Under the pieces are notes generated by a model. It was given only the letters and a program-made list of their open reading frames with translations, searched no databases and had not been told where the DNA came from. A stretch of DNA of 10,656 bases from Gammaproteobacteria bacterium UBA2168. GTDB taxonomy: Bacteria; Pseudomonadota; Gammaproteobacteria; Pseudomonadales; Azotimanducaceae. The position numbers were made by a program, and so were the translations under genes. Positions 1-7,359 of this stretch are shown here, piece by piece. Within the stretch, counting starts at the first letter, position 1. Every line of letters starts with the position of its first letter. Location of the stretch: contig DCWG01000129.1 of NCBI GenBank assembly GCA_002327525.1, positions 1 through 10,656 of the forward strand, written 5' to 3'.

Positions 1-904
1 CCCTGAGTTGTGAGAGATACCCCTGAGTCGCTTCCGAGATGGAGTAGATGCGACCCTCGGTCATATCGACCCGCAACCAACTCATGGGGGCCAGCCACAG
101 GTTTGCTACCAGCAGGTTTCCGATCACGAGCGTGGTTCCAAGCTTCCATCGGTTGTGGTGAGCACCGTCGCCCCGGCCCGCCCAGCGTTGTACTTCCAGC
201 GCATATACGTTGAGCGCAAGGAAACTCAGCAGAACAGACGCATAGAAATAGAGATCGCGAAAGTCGAGCACACCACGCGTGATGGACTCAAATCGCGCAC
301 CCGAGCCGACGCTGCGCAGCACGTCGGCAGCACCGCCGCCGACCAGATCCGTCAGCACCGGCGCGCCGAGCATGTAGAACACGCCGCACAGGAAACAGGT
401 CACGATCAGACTTACTATCTGGCTGTCCGTTCTGGCGCTGACAAACAGGCCAACACAGATATAGGCGCCGCCCAGCAGCACGGCGGCAACATACCCTGCC
501 ACGACGGGTCCCCAGTCGAGATCTGCGATGATGCCGATGGTAATCGGCAACGGCAGCGTCAACAGGAGGGCCACACCCAACAGGATCCAGCACGCCGCGA
601 ACTTGCCGAGCACGAACTCCCAACCGGTGACCGGCATGGTGACCACGAATTCCATCGTGCCCGTGCGCCGCTCCTCGCTCCACATCCGCATGGTAAGCGC
701 CGCAGCCAGAAAGACCAGCAGAACCGGCATCCACTCGAACATGGGACGTACGTCCGCCACATTGCGCGCGAAAAACGCTTCGCCCCAGAAAAAGACGAAC
801 AGCGTCACCCCGAGAAAGGCTGCGATAAAGAGGTACCCCACCGGCGACGCAAAGAACAGCGCCAGTTCCTTCTTCTGCACGCGGCGTATCACATCAAAGC
901 GCAT
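1..904 (-). CDS. ABC transporter permease, GldF-GldG fusion (partial, runs off left edge)
   Basis: The membrane subunit of an ABC-2 type exporter, predicted to lie in the inner membrane and pair with the ATPase encoded just upstream. The frame opens with an ATG at 904 and stays open to base 1 (301 codons, no stop), so the C-terminus is missing. Residues 1-240 look like GldF: hydrophobic segments at about 23-40, 61-71, 103-127, 134-156, 163-183 and 219-235, with the typical RMWSEERRTGTMEF stretch at 73-86 between the first helices. Residues 252-275 form another membrane segment, followed by LRVDMTEGRIYSIS (277-290), the usual beginning of a GldG-like auxiliary periplasmic domain. Permease and GldG are thus fused in one chain, as is common in Proteobacteria. 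The start overlaps the ATPase stop by 11 bases, implying translational coupling. The substrate cannot be read from the sequence. In Bacteroidetes Gld proteins serve gliding, but that role is not implied here. Confidence 0.88.
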   Translation of the reverse strand, partial: MRFDVIRRVQKKELALFFASPVGYLFIAAFLGVTLFVFFWGEAFFARNVADVRPMFEWMPVLLVFLAAALTMRMWSEERRTGTMEFVVTMPVTGWEFVLGKFAACWILLGVALLLTLPLPITIGIIADLDWGPVVAGYVAAVLLGGAYICVGLFVSARTDSQIVSLIVTCFLCGVFYMLGAPVLTDLVGGGAADVLRSVGSGARFESITRGVLDFRDLYFYASVLLSFLALNVYALEVQRWAGRGDGAHHNRWKLGTTLVIGNLLVANLWLAPMSWLRVDMTEGRIYSISEATQGYLSQLR

Positions 905-1793
905 CGACGGCTCCTCCCTCACTCACTTCACGAAACACCGTCTCCAGATCTCGCTGCACCGGCAACAGCTCATACACTGGAGCATCCGCAGCAACCAGTT
1001 CGCGAGCAATGCGTTCGGCCTGCGCATCGACGCCATCCACGACCTCGATACGCCAGTTACCCTCGCCGAGATCTTCCACCTCCCCTGAGATCAGCCTCGC
1101 CACTTCCACATCCGGCGCGGTTCGTAGCGACAGTGCGCCACTGCGCTGCAGGTCGTCGAGCCGCTCATCGAGCACCAAAGCTCCGCCCCGCAGGATCAGA
1201 GCCCGATCGCAGATAGCGCTGACCTCCTGCATGATGTGGGTAGAGAGTATTACCGTGGCGCTACTGGCGAGATCCCGAAGCAGCTGACGCATATGCTGCG
1301 TCTGCCCTGGATCGAGCCCATTGGTGGGTTCGTCCAGAATGAGGAAACGGGGCTTGTGCAGAATGGCCTGTGCTACGCCCACACGTTGTTTGAACCCCCG
1401 CGACAAAGTCGCGATCGGATCCAGTGCCTTTTCTTCCAACTCCGTCGCTGCGATGGCCCCTACAACCGCTGAACGCACCTGGACACCGCGCAACTCGGCG
1501 ATATAGCTCAGATAGTCGATTACCCGCAGCTCCGGATAGAGCGGCAGGTTTTCTGACAAATAGCCGAGTTGTCGTTGCACGGCCATGGCGTCCTCTTCCA
1601 CCACAATGCCATCAACAGTGACACTACCGGAACTCGGTTCGAGATAACCCGTCAGCATTTTCATGATGGTGGTCTTGCCTGCTCCGTTGTGACCGAGCAG
1701 TCCCACCACCTCACCGTGATCAATCGAAAAACTCACATCGTCCACGGCAACGAAGTCACCGTAGAGACGCGACAGATGTTCCGCCTGGATCAT
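894..1793 (-). CDS. ABC transporter ATP-binding protein (GldA/NatA type)
   Basis: The cytoplasmic ATPase that drives the adjacent membrane subunit. All nucleotide-binding motifs are visible in 299 residues: Walker A GHNGAGKTT at 34-42, the Q-loop region GYLSEN at 77-82 (Glu in place of Gln, as usual in GldA-like members), signature LSRGFKQ at 130-136, Walker B FLILDEP at 150-156 with the D-loop GLDP at 159-162, and the switch histidine STH at 184-186. The C-terminal ~90 residues are the variable domain typical of ABC-2 ATPases such as NatA, CcmA and GldA. The start at 1793 follows an AGAGGA/AAGG purine tract. The gene is first in a two-gene unit with the permease and is divergent from the serine hydrolase at 1921. 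Length and motifs are complete. Confidence 0.93.
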   Translation of the reverse strand: MIQAEHLSRLYGDFVAVDDVSFSIDHGEVVGLLGHNGAGKTTIMKMLTGYLEPSSGSVTVDGIVVEEDAMAVQRQLGYLSENLPLYPELRVIDYLSYIAELRGVQVRSAVVGAIAATELEEKALDPIATLSRGFKQRVGVAQAILHKPRFLILDEPTNGLDPGQTQHMRQLLRDLASSATVILSTHIMQEVSAICDRALILRGGALVLDERLDDLQRSGALSLRTAPDVEVARLISGEVEDLGEGNWRIEVVDGVDAQAERIARELVAADAPVYELLPVQRDLETVFREVSEGGAVDAL

Positions 1794-1823
1794 GAGTCCT
1801 CTACCTTTTTCAGCAAGATGCGA

Positions 1824-1851
1824 AACATATTAATTTCATTCAAAATTTCAA
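1824..1851 (-). promoter_or_regulatory. Candidate sigma70 promoter for the ABC transporter genes
   Basis: In the AT-rich part of the 127-base divergent gap, the minus strand carries TTGAAA (1851-1846), a 16-base spacer and TATGTT (1829-1824), placing a transcript start about 25 bases before the ATPase ATG. The local AT content contrasts with the GC-rich genes on both sides. No equally good promoter was seen for the plus-strand hydrolase. Confidence 0.35.
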
Positions 1852-1920
1852 GTGGTAACCGCAGGATAAGTTGCAGAATCGCCTCTTGATTTCTGGTGTT
1901 ACCTCGGGTGAGCTATCGCC

Positions 1921-2553
1921 ATGAGCTCAGAAACGACCAGTACGAGCATCGAGGGCCCTGCAGGCCGGCTCGAGACCCAGCTCGATCAACCGTCTGGCCG
2001 GAGCCATATCTGTGCGGTGCTGTGCCATCCGCATCCCCAGTACGGCGGCAGTATGCACGATATGGTGCTCGGCGTACTGGCCGGCGTGCTCCTGGAGGCG
2101 TGTGTAACAACGCTACGCTTCAACTACCGCGGTGTTGGCGCAAGCGACGGTCACTACGACGGTGGAGTCGGCGAAGTGGACGATTTGCTGAGCGTGGTGG
2201 AGTGGCTGCGCACGAATCACCGCGACAAATTCGATCAAGTCTGGCTCGGCGGCTATTCGTTCGGCGCTGGTGTCGCCTGGCAGGCACTCGAGCACCTGAG
2301 CGCACTCGACGCATCACCAGACCGGGTTTTGTTGATCTCGCCACCGCTGGCTGTTACGCGCTTTCGGCATCAGGATCTAGATTGCCCGGTGGACGCCTTC
2401 GCGGGTGATCGCGACGAATTCGTGGATCAGATGCAACTCGCCAACTGGGATGGCGTACGTGGGCATGTGATCGCCGGTACGGATCATTTCTTCATGGGCG
2501 CATACGAGGACCTCTCAGCACACATCAGGGACACGCTCGCTACCAGAAGATAG
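1921..2553 (+). CDS. Alpha/beta superfamily hydrolase (COG2945 type)
   Basis: A small cytoplasmic serine hydrolase of 210 residues with no signal peptide. Visible landmarks are CHPHPQYGGS at 35-44 (oxyanion-hole region of this family), FNYRGVGASDG at 67-77, the nucleophile elbow GYSFGA with Ser113, the acid in AGDRDE (Asp165 most likely) and the histidine in TDHFF (His189). These together match the predicted alpha/beta hydrolase group COG2945, whose natural substrates are not settled. It is the only gene in its orientation here: divergent from the ABC genes and convergent with the NnrU gene, overlapping the latter's 3' end by 14 bases. A GGTGAG stretch about 9 bases before the ATG is the only ribosome-binding candidate and is weak. 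Confidence 0.9.
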   Translation: MSSETTSTSIEGPAGRLETQLDQPSGRSHICAVLCHPHPQYGGSMHDMVLGVLAGVLLEACVTTLRFNYRGVGASDGHYDGGVGEVDDLLSVVEWLRTNHRDKFDQVWLGGYSFGAGVAWQALEHLSALDASPDRVLLISPPLAVTRFRHQDLDCPVDAFAGDRDEFVDQMQLANWDGVRGHVIAGTDHFFMGAYEDLSAHIRDTLATRR

Positions 2554-3211
2554 CTGCCCCGCTGAGCCACTCATGGCCCCAGAACAGAGCCACGTACGCG
2601 ATTACACCCACGACAATCGGCGCCAGCAGTTCCCCCCAGGCAATGGTGTTGCGTCCCTGCAGTATGGCCCGAAACGGTATGTTCGACGTCTGCATGGCAA
2701 ATCTCTCCCAGCCACCCCCGGCAGCGGCGAGTTTGCGGTCCATCAAGAAAGTGCCCGCAAGGCTCAACAACAGGAAAGTGGAGAAAAACGCCACGGACAC
2801 CTTGTCGCCGTTCGCTACGATATGCGAAGCAGCCCACATCACCACACCCCACTGAAACGGGTGACGGGTTATCCGGTTCATTCCCTTCACGGGCTGTGTC
2901 ATCGCGGCCTCGAAGCCGATACTGGTGGGATTCCTGACCATGAAAGCACCCATCGCGAACACCAGCGCAAATGCCATGAGGATCTTGGGCACCCAATACA
3001 GACGAGGGTCGATGGTCCAGTAGTATTCGAGGCGTAGCGCGTCGTTGTACACGGTAATCAGATATCCGAGCGTCACGAACGCGAGCAGCGAATAGGCCAC
3101 CCGATAGCCGTTGACACCAATGCGTGCCACCAGCACCGGACGCGCAGGTGTGGAACTCAAGCCCAGGTGCGTGATAACGAACAACGAACCAGCCACAATC
3201 GTCTCGAACAT
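2540..3211 (-). CDS. NnrU-family integral membrane protein
   Basis: A multi-pass inner-membrane protein of 223 residues. Recognised by the NnrU-type core: RNPTSIG, then GMNRITRHPFQWG, MWAASH and ANGD, in that order, with hydrophobic stretches around them and at both ends. NnrU proteins were named from denitrifier nitric-oxide regulation loci, but most family members have no defined role, and nothing nearby points to denitrification. A longer reading from 3241 exists, but the ATG at 3211 is chosen because AGGAGGAG lies 6-7 bases upstream and because the hydrophobic N-terminus (FETIVAGSLFVITH) then starts at the family's usual place. It is the last gene of the metY operon, and its ribosome site overlaps the stop codon of the preceding hydrolase, so the two are probably coupled. 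Confidence 0.88.
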   Translation of the reverse strand: MFETIVAGSLFVITHLGLSSTPARPVLVARIGVNGYRVAYSLLAFVTLGYLITVYNDALRLEYYWTIDPRLYWVPKILMAFALVFAMGAFMVRNPTSIGFEAAMTQPVKGMNRITRHPFQWGVVMWAASHIVANGDKVSVAFFSTFLLLSLAGTFLMDRKLAAAGGGWERFAMQTSNIPFRAILQGRNTIAWGELLAPIVVGVIAYVALFWGHEWLSGAAIFW

Positions 3212-3221
3212 CAATCTCCTC

Positions 3222-4022
3222 CTAAGCGGCGTGGGGTTCACACAACAACTCGATCAACGCATCAAGGACAGCATTGGGCTGTTCCGACAACATGGAGTGT
3301 CCGCACCCCGCAAGCCCGACGATCCGTGCCTGGTCCAGCGTCTCGGCTACCTCGAGTCCGGCATGCGCCGGCGTCATCTGATCGGCCTCGCCGGTTATAA
3401 CCAGGGCAGAACAACTCACCGTATCGAGGCGGCTCGCATCGAAACCGTCGCATGCCGCAAGATCCCAGTAGAATGCCTCAACCGACGCAGCCTCGAGCAG
3501 GCGCTCGCCCACGCCCATCATCCACACACCCGGATTTTCGTTCGCACCGAGCTTTCCGCGCCGTGAGTGGCTCCAGGTGTTGGCCATGTCGATGGCCGCA
3601 TGATCCCCGTCCCTGGCGGCATCCAGCAACAGATCGGTGACCGGCATCGGCGCCGACGTGCCGAGCAATGCCAGTGAACGACAACGCATCGGTTGTGTTG
3701 CCGCAAACTGGTAGGCTACCAGAGAACCCATGCTGTGTCCGACAACCGCGGTCTCCCTCACCCCCAACGAGTCCAGCACGCGCCCCAGCCAGTCGGCCAT
3801 CTCCACGATCGACTGGAGCGGTGCGCCCATGCTGCGCCCATGGCCTGGCAGGTCCAGTGCAAGAACGTTCAGGCCGTGGCGGGCAAAGTAGCGGGTCGGC
3901 ATTACCCAGATGCTGTGATCGAAACCCGCACCGTGCACAAACACTACCCAGGGCGCATCTGTGTCGTGACTGCCGCTGCCGGTGGCTGCGAACACGGTCT
4001 CGCCATCTACCTCGAACCTCAT
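3222..4022 (-). CDS. Alpha/beta fold hydrolase
   Basis: A complete serine hydrolase of 266 residues, probably cytoplasmic. The oxyanion-hole motif HGAGFDHSIW is at 30-39, DLPGHGRS at 57-64, the nucleophile GHSMGS with Ser97, the acid in GEADQMTP (Asp214) and the histidine in GCGHSMLSEQP (His242). This arrangement is that of epoxide-hydrolase/esterase-like alpha/beta hydrolases, and the substrate cannot be predicted. The ATG overlaps the metY stop codon in an ATGA junction and the stop overlaps the NnrU ribosome site, so it is translated as the middle gene of a three-gene unit. Its tight coupling to metY suggests a role with sulfur amino acid or acyl-homoserine metabolism, but this is only inference. 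Confidence 0.9.
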   Translation of the reverse strand: MRFEVDGETVFAATGSGSHDTDAPWVVFVHGAGFDHSIWVMPTRYFARHGLNVLALDLPGHGRSMGAPLQSIVEMADWLGRVLDSLGVRETAVVGHSMGSLVAYQFAATQPMRCRSLALLGTSAPMPVTDLLLDAARDGDHAAIDMANTWSHSRRGKLGANENPGVWMMGVGERLLEAASVEAFYWDLAACDGFDASRLDTVSCSALVITGEADQMTPAHAGLEVAETLDQARIVGLAGCGHSMLSEQPNAVLDALIELLCEPHAA

Positions 4023-5332
4023 GACCGCTGCTCTAACTTCGCCACGCGCCTCAATCCCTTTTCCAGATCACCCAACAGATCACTGGCGTCTTCGAGGCCT
4101 ACTGACAGTCTGATCAGACCCTCACCGATCCCAGCCGCCGCGAGTGCCTCGGCATCCATACGATGATGCGTGGTGCTTGCCGGGTGTATCACGAGCGATT
4201 TGGCGTCACCCACATTGGCGAGGTGGGAGAAAATCTCCAGGCTCTCGATAAAGGCGATCCCCGCAGGGCGTCCACCCTTGATATGAAAGCTGAACACGGC
4301 GCCGCACCCCCGAGGCAACAGTTGCTTCGCCAATTCATGGTCAGGGTGCGTCTCGAGCCCCGGGTAACCGACGCTCTCTACCATGTCGTGCCCTTCGAGG
4401 AATTCCGCCACGCGCTGACTGTTCGTGACGTGTTTGTGCATGCGTAGCGCCAGCGTCTCCAGACCCTGCAGGATCTGAAACGCCGTCATGGGCGCCATAC
4501 AGGCGCCGAAGTCTCGTATCCCTTCTTTGCGTGCCCGCGTGATGAACGCCTGCGGGCCAAATTCCTCGGCGAATACGAGATCGTGGAACCCAGCATAGGG
4601 CTCGCTCAGCGTCTCGAAACCGCCTGCTTGCCAATCGAACGTACCACCATCCACTACCAGGCCGCCGATCACCACGCCGTGGCCACTCAGGAATTTGGTC
4701 GCCGAATGCATCACCAGGTCCGCGCCGTGCTCGATAGGGCGGCACAGGTAGGGCGTGGAAAACGTCGCATCCACCATCAATGGCAGTCCGTGGTCGTGTG
4801 CCCGTTCCGCCAGAGCGGGCACATTCATGACTTCGGCTCCCGGATTGCCGATGATTTCTCCGAACAACAGCCGGGTATTCGGGCGTATGGCCGCGGCAAA
4901 CGCGTCTGTATCACGCGGATCGACAAAAGTGGTCTCGATCCCAAACCGCGGTAGCGTGTAGGCGAGCAGGTTATGCGTACCACCATAGATCGAGCCTGAA
5001 GAGACGATGTGATCACCCGCACTACATATTGTCGCCACGGCGAGATGCATGGCCGCCTGACCGCTGGCCGTGGCAATGGCGCCCACGCCACCGTCGAGAG
5101 CCGTGATGCGCTCCTCGAGCACGGCGTTGGTGGGGTTGGACAGCCTCGAATAAACGTGTCCGGCCCGCTCGATGTTGAACAGTCCCGCCGCGAAATCGCT
5201 GTCCGGAAACACGAATGAAGCGCTTTGGTAGATCGGCGTCGCCCGTGCGCCAGTCGTCGGATCAGGCGCCTGACCCGCATGCAGGGCGAGCGTGTCGAAT
5301 CCCGGCGGCCGGGGTCCTGTGTGTGTCGTCAT
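4019..5332 (-). CDS. metY: O-acetylhomoserine sulfhydrylase-like PLP enzyme (MetY type)
   Basis: A Cys/Met-metabolism PLP-dependent enzyme of 437 residues, cytoplasmic. It most likely makes homocysteine from O-acetylhomoserine and sulfide in methionine synthesis. Fold-type I landmarks: YSRLSNPTN at 61-69, the Tyr of SIYGGT (Tyr116) stacking on PLP, the Asp of [10 protein letters not shown] (Asp188), and the internal aldimine lysine in [11 protein letters not shown] (Lys213). The N-terminal [10 protein letters not shown] and the ~430-residue length favour MetY (O-acetylhomoserine aminocarboxypropyltransferase) over the shorter MetB/MetC/MetZ group, although methionine gamma-lyase is a close relative and cannot be excluded without alignment. 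It is the first gene of an operon with an alpha/beta hydrolase and an NnrU protein, and is divergent from the selenoprotein gene. The ribosome site (AAGAAGAG) is close to the ATG and modest. Confidence 0.9.
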   Translation of the reverse strand: MTTHTGPRPPGFDTLALHAGQAPDPTTGARATPIYQSASFVFPDSDFAAGLFNIERAGHVYSRLSNPTNAVLEERITALDGGVGAIATASGQAAMHLAVATICSAGDHIVSSGSIYGGTHNLLAYTLPRFGIETTFVDPRDTDAFAAAIRPNTRLLFGEIIGNPGAEVMNVPALAERAHDHGLPLMVDATFSTPYLCRPIEHGADLVMHSATKFLSGHGVVIGGLVVDGGTFDWQAGGFETLSEPYAGFHDLVFAEEFGPQAFITRARKEGIRDFGACMAPMTAFQILQGLETLALRMHKHVTNSQRVAEFLEGHDMVESVGYPGLETHPDHELAKQLLPRGCGAVFSFHIKGGRPAGIAFIESLEIFSHLANVGDAKSLVIHPASTTHHRMDAEALAAAGIGEGLIRLSVGLEDASDLLGDLEKGLRRVAKLEQRS

Positions 5333-5390
5333 CTCTTCTTGCGTCCTGTCTCAAGTCAGCATCTCGGGCGCGAGGGTACCGCAGTGCGTA

Positions 5391-5419
5391 TTGTGACCGC
5401 CAACGTCGCCGCATAGACT
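5391..5419 (+). promoter_or_regulatory. Sigma70-like promoter of the selenoprotein gene
   Basis: TTGTGA (5391-5396) and TAGACT (5414-5419) are separated by exactly 17 bases, 30 bases upstream of the ATG at 5450. A GGGAGAG tract just before the ATG serves as the ribosome site. It lies in the 117-base divergent gap between metY and this gene. Prediction from consensus only. Confidence 0.5.
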
Positions 5420-5449
5420 TCGTAGCTGAACGAGTCGGGAGAGAGAACT

Positions 5450-6532
5450 ATGTATCCGGCAGCCATACCACTTCGCGACGATCTGACTACCGCTCATGCC
5501 GCGAGCTGGGCACAGATCGGCCAGCCAGGTGATTTCTGGACAGGAGCAGAACGCGTCGATATGGTGGCGTCCGCTCGCGAGGCGCTTTCATGTCCCCTGT
5601 GTGCGACCCGCAAGACCGCGCTATCACCATTCGCAGTCGCAGCAGAAAAGCAGGCCGGGCATGACACGCAATCTCGCTTGCCGCCGGTCATCATCGACAT
5701 GATCCACCGTATTCGTACGGATTCCGGACGCCTAACCCGCGAATGGTTCGACTCTGTCATTGCCAGTGGTATCACGCCTCAGCAGTACGTCGAGGTGGTA
5801 GGCGTGGTGAACACATCGGTCATCATCGACACCCTGCACCAGTCCCTGGGTCTGGACGTGCCCGATCTACCCACCGCTGAATCCGGCGCACCTCGCGGAC
5901 AGGACAACCCGGACGCGGTAGATCGCGGTGCCTGGGTTCCAGTCATGGATGCGGAAGAGGACCTCGCTGCCACGGGCTTGCCGAACGCACCCAACATCGC
6001 GCGTGCCATGGGCCTGGTCCCGGGCTCGGTAGCCTTGTTTTTCCAGACTTTTCGGCCCCACTACGCGCTTAGCGACATCCCGCTGGAAATCAGTCAGGCA
6101 CAGGCCGAGTTCGTGGCCTCGCGCGTGTCGGCCATCAACGAGTGTTTCTACTGAACCACCTCGCACACCATGCTGCTCCGGGCGAGCGGCGAGAAAGAAG
6201 GTAACGACTACGATCTCAACATCGTGACCAGTGAATCCGGCGACGGGGGTGTGCTGCACGGAGCGCTGCTTCGAGAATTGACCGAGGCGGCCATTGGCGG
6301 CAAATGGCGGGACCTGGCGGAAATACGGACGCGAGCAGCCGGATTAATGGGTGAACAGAGTGCGGTGGACACGCTTACCGTGGCGTCTGCCTTCAACGGC
6401 ATCACCCGGGTGGCAGATTCAACCGGTATTCCCCTCGACCCTCAAACCGAAGCGACCACCCACGAGATGCGCAACCATACCGGAATAGCCGAATTCGAAT
6501 ACGCGCGCAAGAGCGCGCGTTACTCCAGATAG
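5450..6532 (+). CDS. Two-domain AhpD/CMD-family peroxidase-like selenoprotein (in-frame TGA = Sec235)
   Basis: One reading frame of 361 codons with a single internal TGA at 6152-6154. The product would be a 360-residue carboxymuconolactone-decarboxylase/AhpD-fold protein, a thiol (here selenol) peroxidase-like enzyme. The active site reads E231-C232-F-Y-[TGA 235]-T-T-S-H239, which is the AhpD pattern E-C-x-x-C-x3-H with the TGA on the second, catalytic Cys. Downstream homology continues in the same frame: ALLRELTEA, then an AVDTL...FNGITRVADSTGIPLD stretch typical of the family's C-terminus. The N-terminal half carries a second C48-P-L-C51 pair and a GAERV...AREAL segment, suggesting an internal duplication. 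The ATG at 5450 follows GGGAGAG and a good promoter. Read conventionally, the gene would end at 6154 and lose its catalytic site. Alternatives are a TGC/TGT-to-TGA mutation or sequencing error. No selA/B/C/D gene is in this window. The 3' end overlaps the convergent phosphatase gene by 13 bases. Confidence 0.85.
6152..6193 (+). promoter_or_regulatory. TGA (Sec) codon and candidate bacterial SECIS stem-loop
   Basis: After the TGA at 6152-6154, bases 6171-6178 (TGCTGCTC) pair with 6184-6191 (GAGCGGCG) to form an 8-pair stem including two G-U pairs, closing a five-base loop CGGGC (6179-6183). The first loop G lies 26 bases after the TGA, within the range used for bacterial SECIS elements, and a guanine at the start of a short loop is what SelB is known to need. 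GC-rich coding DNA often forms hairpins, and another pairing (6160-6164 with 6189-6193) is possible, so structure alone is not proof. Confidence 0.6.
6501..6520. terminator. Perfect GC-rich hairpin at a convergent gene junction
   Basis: ACGCGCGC (6501-6508) and GCGCGCGT (6513-6520) are perfect inverted arms around AAGA. The hairpin covers the last codons of the selenoprotein gene and touches the stop codon of the convergent phosphatase gene. There is no T-tract on either side, so it is not a classic intrinsic terminator. It may still slow or insulate the two converging transcripts. Confidence 0.35.
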
Positions 6533-7359
6533 ACCGCCTCGAGCGACGCACGTTGTGCCGGACTCACACCGAGCGCACGCTCGAGATACGCATCGAACGA
6601 GCCGTACGTGCGCTCCATCTCATCTAGTGCGGTCTGCAGAAACTCCGCGCGCACACCGGACAGCGTGCGCGCACCCTCCACATCGATGCGATCGTCCGCA
6701 TAGCGCGCGCGCAGCTTGGGGAGAAGATGGATCTCGAAATCGAGTGCTGCGTTGCTGAACAGATAGTCTTCCATGACCTGTTCGCGGCTGACGCCAAGAG
6801 TCAGGAGGATAATCGCAGCCGCCACACCTGTACGGTCCTTTCCCGCCGAGCAGTGCACCAGAAACCCCTGGCCGCTGAACTCGATGAGCGCGCACATCAT
6901 CCGTGCGTAGTCCGATGCATGCAGCGAGGCCAACTCGCGATTGATTTCTCGCATGTAAGCCTCGTGCGCGACGGCGTCCACCCCCCGAGTCGCGATCTCG
7001 CGCATGGTAATGGCGCTGCCGGGATCCATGGGTATCAGTATCTGTCGCGTCTCGGGTGAGGGCAGCGTCGATGGTTCTTCATGACGCTCATCCGGGCGGC
7101 GCAGGTCGCAGACCACCGCGATGTCCAGTTCGGCAAAACGTCGCTGGCCTTCGCGCGTGAGCGCAGCGAGGTGTCCGCAGCGAAACAGCAGACCGCGCCG
7201 CACTCGTGCGCCGCTACGTGCCTCGTAACCACCGAAGTCCCTGAAGTTCAGGGATCCGGGCACATCGATGAGGCGTTCGTCAGCTATCGTACCGCTCGCG
7301 GTGGTTTTCGGCACTGATTTGCTCGTTGAGTCTCTAGTAATGGTAAATGACACCGACAC
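6520..7359 (-). CDS. Tyrosine-protein phosphatase (IphP/Y_phosphatase3 type)
   Basis: A cysteine-dependent phosphatase, cytoplasmic by lack of a signal peptide. The P-loop HCSAGKDRTG is complete (residues 169-178 from the 7359 start, nucleophile Cys170, Arg176). Upstream are the family's LNFRDFGGY (38-45), RRGLLFRCGHLA and CDLRRPDER (84-92, supplying conserved acid and arginine residues). Such enzymes dephosphorylate phosphotyrosine or phosphoinositides. The start is uncertain: the GTG at 7359 has no ribosome site and would overlap the old 3' end of the TM2 gene, and residues 1-28 look unlike family members. The in-frame GTG at 7314 would give a product 15 residues shorter, starting about where homologues do, but it also lacks a clear ribosome site. 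It ends tail to tail with the selenoprotein gene (13-base overlap). Confidence 0.88.
   Translation of the reverse strand: MSVSFTITRDSTSKSVPKTTASGTIADERLIDVPGSLNFRDFGGYEARSGARVRRGLLFRCGHLAALTREGQRRFAELDIAVVCDLRRPDERHEEPSTLPSPETRQILIPMDPGSAITMREIATRGVDAVAHEAYMREINRELASLHASDYARMMCALIEFSGQGFLVHCSAGKDRTGVAAAIILLTLGVSREQVMEDYLFSNAALDFEIHLLPKLRARYADDRIDVEGARTLSGVRAEFLQTALDEMERTYGSFDAYLERALGVSPAQRASLEAVYLE

Noticed and set aside
288..734. Minus-strand 148-codon frame
   Set aside because: Shifted frame of the permease gene, which has the membrane segments and GldF/GldG landmarks in its own frame.
155..1216. Long plus-strand open frame of 353 codons
   Set aside because: Antisense to the ABC permease and ATPase genes; composition is Arg/His-rich with no domain, typical of a GC-rich shadow frame.
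894..1793. Loss of the Q-loop glutamine in the ABC ATPase as a defect
   Set aside because: GldA/ABC-2-type ATPases commonly have a Glu-containing GYLPE motif at this place, so GYLSEN is normal.
6170..6532. A separate 120-residue gene starting at ATG 6170
   Set aside because: It is in the same frame as the upstream gene, has no ribosome site (GCACACC precedes it), and its homology is to the C-terminal half of an AhpD-type protein, so it is the part after the Sec codon.
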